NCBI GenBank assembly: GCA_030727685.1
Contig: JANRBC010000033.1
Coordinates: 1 to 7,799, forward strand
Origin: Ilumatobacteraceae bacterium
GTDB taxonomy: Bacteria; Actinomycetota; Acidimicrobiia; Acidimicrobiales; Ilumatobacteraceae
Length of the DNA stretch: 7,799 nucleotides
Direction: 5' to 3'
Numbering within the stretch: the stretch's first letter is position 1; every line of letters begins with the position of its first letter. The notes below the pieces were generated by a model, which made no database searches, was not told the origin of the DNA, and worked only from the letters and a program-made list of their open reading frames with translations. This document shows positions 1-5,992 of this stretch, one piece after another. Position numbers and translations under genes: made by a program.

Positions 1-12
1 AAGCGACGAAAT

Positions 13-1809
13 TTACGAAGTTGGCTGTTTTGCGATTTCAGCCAAGAACTCGTCGTTGTTCTTGAAAGTCTTCAAGCGATCAATCAACAACTCAAGACCC
101 GGCGCTGCGTTGCCATCAGCCGCAAGGCCGCTCAAAACGCGTCGCAACTTCCAGACCATTTGCAACTGTTGACGGTTGAACAGCAACTCTTCATGTCGAG
201 TGCTCGACGCATCAACATCGATCGCCGGATAAATACGACGCTCGGCAAGTTTGCGATCAAGACGCAACTCCATGTTGCCTGTGCCCTTGAACTCTTCGAA
301 AATCGCGTCGTCCATTCGACTATTCGTTTCGACAAGCGCAGTCGCCAAAATCGTCAAACTGCCACCTTCTTCAATGTTTCGCGCCGCACCAAAAAACTTT
401 TTCGGTGGATACAAAGCACCCGCGTCAATACCACCCGACATCACGCGTCCGGTTGTTGGCGCCGCAAGGTTGTAAGCACGCGACAAACGAGTGATTCCGT
501 CAAGAATAATCACCACGTCTTCGCCCATCTCAACCATTCGCTTGGCTTTTTCAATGACTAATTCGGCGACATGAGTGTGCTCTTCAGATGGACGATCAAA
601 AGTTGATGAAACAACTTCGCCCTTCACGGTGCGTCGCATGTCAGTAACTTCTTCTGGTCGCTCGTCAATCAACAATACGATCAACTTCACTTCTGGGTAA
701 TTCTTTTCGATAGAAGTTGCGATCGTCTTCATCACGCTCGTCTTACCGGCTTTTGGCGGCGACACGATAATGCCACGCTGACCTTTGCCGATCGGCGAAA
801 TCAAGTCGATAATTCGCGCTGTCATATTGGTCGGGTCACTCGCCGTCGAAAGTTCTAACTTTTCGTCCGGAAACAACGGTGTCAGATCTTCGAACTTCGG
901 TCGTGCCTTCATCTTTTCGGCTTCGATTCCGTTGATCGTTCGAATGTCGATCATGCCCGGGTTCTTCTCATTGCGACCTGCAGGTCGGCACATGCCGGTT
1001 ACATGGTCGCCCTTGCGCAAATTAAATTGCCGAGTCAATCGAACCGATACATATGCGTCGCCCGATGAAGCTAAATATCCGTTCACACGCAAGAAGCCAT
1101 AGCCCTCGTCGCGCAAATCTAAATAGCCAGCAAGTTCAACTGGGTCGTTACTAATTGGCTCGTGCTGTTCTTGCGGTTCATTCAACTCGTAGCGATCATC
1201 ACCTTGTGGGCCTTCGTCGCGTGAGTTTCGAAAACCACCAGGTCCACGACGGCGTCGACGATTGCGATTGCGGTTGCCGCCATCTTGATCGTTGAAATTT
1301 CGTTGAAAGCCCCGGTCATTACGGTCGTTGCGATCATTGCGCGGACCGCGATCGTTGCGATCGTTTCGGTCGTTACGGTCGTTGCGCGGACCACGATCGT
1401 TACGATCGTTACGATCGTTGCGATCATTGCGATCGCCACCACCACGCGAGTCACCGCGGTCACCAACATCACTTTGTCGGCGTGCATCAGGCGCAATCGG
1501 CGTGCCTTCATGCTCTGCAAGTTCGATTTCCCATTCGGCAAGTGGTTGTCCGTCCGCGCCAAGCACTGGCCCGTCAGACTTCGCATCACTCGCGCTCTTC
1601 GAGCCACCCGCACTGGCTCTTTTTGCTGACGTTGCCGCGACAGGCGCAGCCACAACAGGCGACGGCGCCGTCTGCTCGAGAATCATCTCAATAATTTCTT
1701 CTTTTTTCGCACGCGCTGCCGACTTCACGCCGAGCGCCTTTGCGATCGCTACAAGCTGTTCGCGATCTTTTGCCTCAAGTGCCGATTGTTCAAGGGCTTC
1801 ACTAGCCAC
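13..1809 (-). CDS. rho: Transcription termination factor Rho, with long N-terminal Asn-Asp-Arg repeat insert
   Basis: Hexameric RNA-dependent ATPase/helicase that binds nascent cytoplasmic RNA and ends transcription. The protein has 598 residues against 419 in E. coli; the excess is an N-terminal insert, as in other actinobacterial Rho proteins. Seen in order: a helical SAP-like Rho N domain (about 10-46); an Ala/Ser linker; a disordered insert (about 48-220) with Asn-Asp-Arg repeats (126-166) and a basic RNRNRRRRR patch (179-188); the primary RNA-binding cold-shock-like domain (about 224-295, with Tyr237, Phe239 and Tyr253 at E. coli aromatic positions); and the ATPase core. Core motifs are Walker A PPKAGKT (351-357), Walker B ending in Asp437, the Q loop around 453-460, the R loop around Arg498, and Arg538 at the arginine-finger position (E. 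coli R366). From Walker A onwards the numbering offset to E. coli is a constant 172. The start is GTG, preceded by GAAAGAAGG four bases upstream. It has a probable own promoter behind thrC. Gly438 replaces E. coli Ser266. Confidence 0.98.
   Translation of the reverse strand: MASEALEQSALEAKDREQLVAIAKALGVKSAARAKKEEIIEMILEQTAPSPVVAAPVAATSAKRASAGGSKSASDAKSDGPVLGADGQPLAEWEIELAEHEGTPIAPDARRQSDVGDRGDSRGGGDRNDRNDRNDRNDRGPRNDRNDRNDRNDRGPRNDRNDRNDRGFQRNFNDQDGGNRNRNRRRRRGPGGFRNSRDEGPQGDDRYELNEPQEQHEPISNDPVELAGYLDLRDEGYGFLRVNGYLASSGDAYVSVRLTRQFNLRKGDHVTGMCRPAGRNEKNPGMIDIRTINGIEAEKMKARPKFEDLTPLFPDEKLELSTASDPTNMTARIIDLISPIGKGQRGIIVSPPKAGKTSVMKTIATSIEKNYPEVKLIVLLIDERPEEVTDMRRTVKGEVVSSTFDRPSEEHTHVAELVIEKAKRMVEMGEDVVIILDGITRLSRAYNLAAPTTGRVMSGGIDAGALYPPKKFFGAARNIEEGGSLTILATALVETNSRMDDAIFEEFKGTGNMELRLDRKLAERRIYPAIDVDASSTRHEELLFNRQQLQMVWKLRRVLSGLAADGNAAPGLELLIDRLKTFKNNDEFLAEIAKQPTS
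1312..1434 (-). repeat. In-frame tandem 9-bp repeat encoding Asn-Asp-Arg units inside rho
   Basis: Residues 126-166 of Rho are built from Asn-Asp-Arg triplets, giving runs of four, four and three full triplets separated by two Gly-Pro-Arg spacers and closed by a Gly-Phe-Gln-Arg exit. On the + strand the DNA is a series of 9-base units close to CGATCGTTN, with variants such as CGGTCGTTN and CGATCATTG. The spacer units read CGCGGACC(G/A). This makes a higher-order period of 45 bases present about 2.7 times. Copies differ at synonymous positions, so the array is not a fresh perfect expansion. The reading frame stays open throughout. The array is coding sequence and not a CRISPR or mobile element. 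Confidence 0.95.
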
Positions 1810-1813
1810 AATG

Positions 1814-1822
1814 CCTTCTTTC
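1814..1822 (-). promoter_or_regulatory. Ribosome binding site of rho
   Basis: On the minus strand GAAAGAAGG lies four bases before the GTG at 1807-1809. It is the clearest purine-rich Shine-Dalgarno match between genes in this window, and it decides the GTG start of rho. The spacing is slightly short, but pairing through AGAAGG is still plausible. Confidence 0.7.
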
Positions 1823-1824
1823 AG

Positions 1825-1847
1825 GGGAACAGAATTTTTTGTTTCCC
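1825..1847 (-). promoter_or_regulatory. Imperfect hairpin just upstream of the rho ribosome binding site
   Basis: The two arms are GGGAACA and TGTTTCCC on the + strand, pairing with one bulged base; weaker A-T pairs extend the stem around an A/T-rich centre. In the minus-strand RNA the hairpin ends two bases before the Shine-Dalgarno sequence. There is no run of U after it in either orientation, so it does not look like an intrinsic terminator. It may affect ribosome access or mRNA stability. Function is inferred and the stem is only moderately stable. Confidence 0.35.
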
Positions 1848-1927
1848 AACTTGCCGCTAAAACTCAATATGCAGGGGCACAGATCAGATTGCGTTGAAAT
1901 GCGTCTGCCACGAATTGGCGGAGACTC

Positions 1928-1943
1928 GCTCGGGAACCCGAGC
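1928..1943. repeat. Perfect 16-base inverted repeat in the thrC-rho gap
   Basis: GCTCGGGAACCCGAGC has two perfect 7-base arms around a 2-base centre, and it is the strongest inverted repeat I found outside coding DNA here. No U-run follows on the minus strand (GAGTCTCC comes next) or T-run on the plus strand. It starts 6 bases after the predicted -10 box of the rho promoter, so it would sit at or just after the transcription start. It could be a repressor operator, a 5'-terminal mRNA hairpin, or a U-less terminator of the argS-thrC operon. The sequence alone does not decide between these. Confidence 0.6.
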
Positions 1944-1949
1944 AACACA

Positions 1950-1978
1950 ACTCTAGCCGACTATCAACTCAATGGCAA
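1950..1978 (-). promoter_or_regulatory. Candidate promoter of rho
   Basis: On the minus strand TTGCCA (1973-1978) is followed by exactly 17 bases and then TAGAGT (1950-1955). This agrees with the housekeeping-sigma pattern TTGnnn-N17-TAnnnT usual in Actinobacteria. It lies right after the thrC stop codon, so rho would be transcribed independently of the amino acid operon with a leader of about 130 bases. Transcription would start near 1943, at the edge of the 16-base palindrome. The call rests on sequence match only. Confidence 0.45.
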
Positions 1979-1986
1979 CAGCGGTC

Positions 1987-3402
1987 TTACTTGCGACAAC
2001 TAGCAACAAACGCTTGCACTGCCCCCAAATCATTAGGCAGAGAAACGCTTCGTTCGGGTCGCGACATTAAATCGGCGAGATGCTCTGGCAACTTCGGTGT
2101 CTGACCAGTCGCACGACGCACCGCATCCGGAAACTTCGCAGGGTGTGCAGTGGCCAAAGTAATCATCGGCATATTTTTTGGATAATCAACGCCCGCGCTC
2201 TGACGTGCCGCAGACAAACCAACCGCCGTATGTGGATCAATCAACATCGCCGACTGCTTATAGACATCTTGCATCGTGGCCAAAGTTTGCTCGTCGTTGC
2301 AACGTCGACCAACAAACGCACTCTCGAACCATTTTTGATAAACGCTCACGCCCACTTCGAGTTTGCCTGTTGCGCGAAAATTGGTTAGTTGCTTCGCTGT
2401 CTCTGCACCGTCACGATTATTTGTCTCAAACAACAAACGTTCGAAGTTCGACGAAACTTGAATATCCATACTTGGGCTCAACGTTGGCACAACTTCATTG
2501 GCGACCATCTGTTTCGACTCAAAAAAGCGCGTCAAAATATCGTTCGTGTTCGAGGCAACAACAAAGCCTTCGATTTGCGCACCCATCTGTTTGGCAATCC
2601 AACCGGCCAACACATTGCCAAAATTGCCGGTCGGCACACTAAACACAGCCGAACGACCAAGTTTTTCAATTGCCGTTACGTAATAGACAACTTGTGCCAT
2701 CACTCGAACCCAGTTGATTGAGTTAACAGCCGAAAGTTGATTGGCATCGCGAAACTCTTGGTCATTAAACATTGCCTTGACCAAATCTTGGCAATCATCA
2801 AATGTGCCATCAACAGCGACAGCATGCACATTCGGCGCAGTCAATGTCGTCATCTGTCGACGCTGCACATCACTCACCCGATTATTCGGATAAAGCATCA
2901 CAATGTCAACATTGCGACACGCGGCAATGCCATCAAAGGCGGCACCACCAGTGTCGCCACTTGTTGCCCCGACGATCATTACGCGTTCGTTGCGTTGCGT
3001 CAAAACATGGTCAAACAACTTGCCAACAAGCTGTAGCGCCACATCTTTAAACGCCAGCGTTGGCCCATGAAACAGTTCGAGCAGATATTCGTTTGGTCCG
3101 ATCTCTACAAGCGGCGCCACCTCGGGGTGTCGAAATGTTGAATACGCCTCGGCACAAAGTTTTTCGAAAACTTGTTGATCAATCTCAGCGCCCACAAATG
3201 GCGACATGATGCTTGCTGCCTTCTGCGCATAACTCGCCGACGCACTATTTTTTGCTGACGCAGCCGCGGCACCAACTGCCGACTCGCCCAACTTCGGCCA
3301 GGTCTCTGGCACATACAAACCACCGTCGCGCGCCAAACCAGCGAGCAACACATCACAAAAACCGATCTTCGGTGCTTGACCTCGCGTCGAAATATATTGC
3401 AT
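1987..3402 (-). CDS. thrC: Threonine synthase, long (Corynebacterium/E. coli/yeast-like) type
   Basis: PLP-dependent enzyme that converts O-phosphohomoserine to threonine and phosphate, the last step of threonine synthesis, in the cytoplasm. It has 471 residues, close to the 481 I recall for Corynebacterium glutamicum ThrC, and not the about 360 residues of the short mycobacterial type. Visible features: the family N-terminus MQYISTRG; FHGPTLAFKD (111-120) with Lys119 as the PLP Schiff-base lysine; GATSGDTGGAA (145-155); the phosphate-binding SVPTGNFGN (255-263); and SPSMDIQVSSNFERLLF (309-325). Residues 41-56 form an unusual Ala/Ser-rich stretch in the N-terminal domain where C. glutamicum has ordinary helical sequence. 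The ATG lies two bases after the hom stop codon, with no recognisable Shine-Dalgarno sequence, so translation is probably coupled to hom. No thrB follows. Confidence 0.97.
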   Translation of the reverse strand: MQYISTRGQAPKIGFCDVLLAGLARDGGLYVPETWPKLGESAVGAAAASAKNSASASYAQKAASIMSPFVGAEIDQQVFEKLCAEAYSTFRHPEVAPLVEIGPNEYLLELFHGPTLAFKDVALQLVGKLFDHVLTQRNERVMIVGATSGDTGGAAFDGIAACRNVDIVMLYPNNRVSDVQRRQMTTLTAPNVHAVAVDGTFDDCQDLVKAMFNDQEFRDANQLSAVNSINWVRVMAQVVYYVTAIEKLGRSAVFSVPTGNFGNVLAGWIAKQMGAQIEGFVVASNTNDILTRFFESKQMVANEVVPTLSPSMDIQVSSNFERLLFETNNRDGAETAKQLTNFRATGKLEVGVSVYQKWFESAFVGRRCNDEQTLATMQDVYKQSAMLIDPHTAVGLSAARQSAGVDYPKNMPMITLATAHPAKFPDAVRRATGQTPKLPEHLADLMSRPERSVSLPNDLGAVQAFVASCRK

Positions 3403-3404
3403 CG

Positions 3405-4706
3405 TTACGAGTTAGCAACAACGCGAAGCAATGCACCAACATGCTTCACAAAATCTTGCGACTTGAACTCGCTCAAACAATTTTGAACTGCTGCTTCATT
3501 TGCGTCATGAGTCAAAAACACCAGTCGAGCATCTTCGCCAATGCCGTCTTGTTCGGCCGCGCGAATGCTCACACCGTTGCGCGCGAACACTCCAGTTACG
3601 GCATGCAATACGCCAGGCTTGTCGGCAACTTCAAGACCGATCATGTACTCGCAGTTCACCGCACTCATCTCTTTCAACTTCGACTTTTCAAATGTGCCGA
3701 GCAGAGCATGTGTGCCTTTGCGCAAATTGATCGCCGCGTCGATCACGTCGCCAAGCACTGCTGATGCAGTTGGTTCGCCACCGGCACCTCGTCCATAAAA
3801 CATCAACGAACCAGACGACTCGCCATCAACCAACACAGCATTAAAACTTTCACGCACTGCCGCAAGCGGATTATTCAACGGCACCAGCGCCGGGTGCACG
3901 CGAACCGAGACCATCGATGTTGCAGCATCTAGTTCTGCGACACCGAGCAACTTAACGGCATAACCAAACTTGCGCGCGATTGTTATGTCAGCAGCGGTCA
4001 GTTTGCTGATGCCCTCAACATAAACATCTTCAGCTCGCACAGTTGTGCCAAATGCGATGCTGGCGATAATCGCAATTTTGGCAGCAGCGTCATGTCCTTC
4101 AACATCTGCTGTTGGGTCAGCTTCAGCAAAACCAAGTTGCTGTGCTTCGGCCAACGCAACCGAATAGTCGGCACCAACCTCGCTCATCTTGGTCAAAATA
4201 AAATTCGTCGTGCCATTGACAATGCCCATCACGCGCGAAATCGGTTCACCGCGCAAACTTTCACGCAATGGTCGAATCAACGGAATGCCACCGCAAACTG
4301 CGGCTTCAAACAGCAAGTCGGTTGATGCTGCGTCAGCAATCGCAAAGAGCTCGACACCGTGCTTGGCCAGCAACGCTTTGTTCGCCGTTACTACGGGTTT
4401 GTGCTTGCCCAGAGTTTCAGAAATAAGTTGAAACGCCGGCTCAATTCCGCCCATTAATTCGACTACAAGATCTACGTCGGCCGACTGCACAAGTTCGTGT
4501 GCGTCAGTGACTAGCACCGCACCTTTGGGCAGCGTGTGCTTTTTTGTCTTGTCGCGCACGCAGACTTTTGTTACTTCGAGGCGTACGCCGCTTCGGGCCA
4601 AAATTTGATCAGATTGGCGAGCAACAAGCTTGACAAAAGCCGAGCCGACTACACCATGCCCAAGCACCCCAAGGCGAACAACTTCTGATTTGGTCTGTGA
4701 AACCAT
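3405..4706 (-). CDS. hom: Homoserine dehydrogenase with C-terminal ACT domain
   Basis: NAD(P)-dependent cytoplasmic enzyme reducing aspartate semialdehyde to homoserine, the branch point towards threonine and methionine. The 433 residues match the usual monofunctional enzyme with an ACT domain; there is no fused aspartokinase. In order: a Rossmann nucleotide site GVLGHGVVGS (13-22, GxGxxG at 16-21); TANK (107-110); the family motif GIVNGTTNFILTKM (161-174); the catalytic region DPTADVEGHDAAAK (197-210), where Asp206 and Lys210 match the catalytic Asp/Lys pair of the family; YGRGAGGEPTASAVLGD (304-320); and the ACT domain (about 353-430), starting YMIGLEVADKPGVLHAV. ACT domains in this family normally mediate threonine feedback inhibition, which I infer here. 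The ATG lies two bases after the lysA stop, with no evident Shine-Dalgarno sequence, suggesting termination-reinitiation. Confidence 0.97.
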   Translation of the reverse strand: MVSQTKSEVVRLGVLGHGVVGSAFVKLVARQSDQILARSGVRLEVTKVCVRDKTKKHTLPKGAVLVTDAHELVQSADVDLVVELMGGIEPAFQLISETLGKHKPVVTANKALLAKHGVELFAIADAASTDLLFEAAVCGGIPLIRPLRESLRGEPISRVMGIVNGTTNFILTKMSEVGADYSVALAEAQQLGFAEADPTADVEGHDAAAKIAIIASIAFGTTVRAEDVYVEGISKLTAADITIARKFGYAVKLLGVAELDAATSMVSVRVHPALVPLNNPLAAVRESFNAVLVDGESSGSLMFYGRGAGGEPTASAVLGDVIDAAINLRKGTHALLGTFEKSKLKEMSAVNCEYMIGLEVADKPGVLHAVTGVFARNGVSIRAAEQDGIGEDARLVFLTHDANEAAVQNCLSEFKSQDFVKHVGALLRVVANS

Positions 4707-4708
4707 AT

Positions 4709-5992
4709 TTATACGCTATCTGCGACATCGAGATTAACGAGATCTGAGTATGTTTCACGACGTACAACAACTCGCGCAACGCCGTCGCGCACAAACACAA
4801 CTGGTGGCCGAGTGACTTTGTTGTAGTTAGATCCCATGCTGTGTCCATACGCGCCAGTCACAGGTGTTGCCAACACATCGCCAACTGCATAACCGCTCGG
4901 CAACATTGCATCGTTAATCAACACATCGCCACTCTCACAATGTTTGCCGACAACTCGCGCCCGCTCGGTGCGATCTGCTTCTGCACGTGCTGGCAAAAAT
5001 GCTTCGTAACCAGAGTCATACAAAACAGGTCGCGGGTTGTCACTCATGCCGCCATCAACTGCCACATATGTACGAATACCTGGCAAGTTCTTAACCGAAC
5101 CAATTCGATAAAGAGTCACGGCCGCACTCGCCACAATCGCCCGACCTGGTTCGACAAAAACTTTGGTCGTCTTGCTTAACTTTGCCGTCGCTGCTGCCAA
5201 AGACTCTGCCCACTGCGTAATCGTCGGCGTATTTTCTGATTCGATATATGCAACGCCAAGACCACCACCCAAAGTCAATTCGTCGACACCGAGTTGATTG
5301 GCAAAATCAACCATGATCTGTGCCGCCTGCGTGAAATTTTCTGCAGCAAAAACATTTGATCCAATATGGCAGTGAATGCCCACGAACTCGACGCTCGCCG
5401 ACGAACGAACTCGATCAACGGCCCGTTGCGCGTCACCATTGCGCAGGTTAAACCCAAACTTCGAGTCATCTTGGCCAGTCGAAACGAATTCGTGTGTATG
5501 CACGGCAACGCCCGGCGTAATTCGCAGTTGAACTCGTGCTCGCTTCGCACCGCTTGCGTGCAGAGCATCAAGCCGATCGAGTTCGTCAAAATTATCGACA
5601 ACGATGTGCTGAACGTCGGCGTCGAGAGCCATCTTCAATTCTTCAATCGACTTGTTGTTGCCGTGCAACACGCAAGCCGAACCAGGCACGCCGGCATTCA
5701 AAGCGACAAACAGTTCTCCCCCTGTCGCAACGTCGAGCAACAGGCCCTCTTCGTACGCCAAACGAGCCATCGCCCCACACAAAAATGCTTTCGTCGCATA
5801 CACAACTCGCTGCTTGCCGAACGCGCGAACTGCCTCTTGGCATCGCGCGCGCAAATGTGCTTCGTCATAAACAAAAGTTGGCGTGCCAAATTCGTCGGCA
5901 AGTGTGATCAGATCACAGCCGCCAATCTCAAGATGCCCGAGAGCGTTGGTCTTTGCCGAATCAGGCAATAAGTGTTTGGCGATGCGACTCAC
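4709..5992 (-). CDS. lysA: Diaminopimelate decarboxylase
   Basis: PLP enzyme that decarboxylates meso-2,6-diaminopimelate to L-lysine, the last step of bacterial lysine synthesis. It has 427 residues, in the normal range. It is a fold-III (alanine-racemase-like TIM barrel) decarboxylase. Lys68 in VYATK is the PLP lysine; HIGSN (209-213), GGGLGV (242-247) and EPGR (281-284) bind the cofactor phosphate; CESGD (352-356) carries the active-site Cys352 contributed across the dimer; and GAYGHSMGSNYN (380-391) carries the C-terminal Tyr382. All expected catalytic elements are present. The GTG start overlaps the argS TGA stop by four bases (GTGA), and GGAG lies five bases upstream within argS, so translation is coupled. 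lysA next to argS is a long-known arrangement in corynebacteria and mycobacteria. Confidence 0.98.
   Translation of the reverse strand: MSRIAKHLLPDSAKTNALGHLEIGGCDLITLADEFGTPTFVYDEAHLRARCQEAVRAFGKQRVVYATKAFLCGAMARLAYEEGLLLDVATGGELFVALNAGVPGSACVLHGNNKSIEELKMALDADVQHIVVDNFDELDRLDALHASGAKRARVQLRITPGVAVHTHEFVSTGQDDSKFGFNLRNGDAQRAVDRVRSSASVEFVGIHCHIGSNVFAAENFTQAAQIMVDFANQLGVDELTLGGGLGVAYIESENTPTITQWAESLAAATAKLSKTTKVFVEPGRAIVASAAVTLYRIGSVKNLPGIRTYVAVDGGMSDNPRPVLYDSGYEAFLPARAEADRTERARVVGKHCESGDVLINDAMLPSGYAVGDVLATPVTGAYGHSMGSNYNKVTRPPVVFVRDGVARVVVRRETYSDLVNLDVADSV

Noticed and set aside
1312..1434. CRISPR-like appearance of the short regular repeats.
   Set aside because: Units are 9 bases with no unique spacers, and they lie in frame inside rho.
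1429..1436. GCGATCGC, identical to the cyanobacterial HIP1 octamer.
   Set aside because: It arises from Asp/Arg codons of the repeat, and I saw no general enrichment in the window.
1182..1897. Open frames on both strands over the N-terminal part of rho, including one encoding Arg-Ser-Leu-Arg repeats on the plus strand.
   Set aside because: They are alternative-frame readings of the 9-base repeat, whose length in multiples of three keeps all frames open. They lack ribosome binding sites and recognisable domains, while the rho frame matches a known family end to end.
1864..1911. A 15-codon GTG-started open frame in the rho leader as a leader peptide.
   Set aside because: It has no Shine-Dalgarno sequence and no regulatory codon run. 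A second short TTG frame overlapping the rho start is equally unsupported.
1928..1943. Intrinsic terminator of the argS-thrC operon.
   Set aside because: The stem is good but no U-run follows, and it sits downstream of a promoter-like sequence. I list it as an inverted repeat of unknown role instead.
1810..1986. Riboswitch, T-box or tRNA in the thrC-rho gap.
   Set aside because: There is no cloverleaf, T-box motif or lysine/threonine leader pattern; only two simple hairpins are visible.
4706..4712. TATAAAT at the lysA-hom junction as a -10 box for a hom promoter.
   Set aside because: It overlaps the lysA stop and abuts the hom start, so transcription would begin downstream of the start codon. 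No -35 match lies 16-18 bases upstream.
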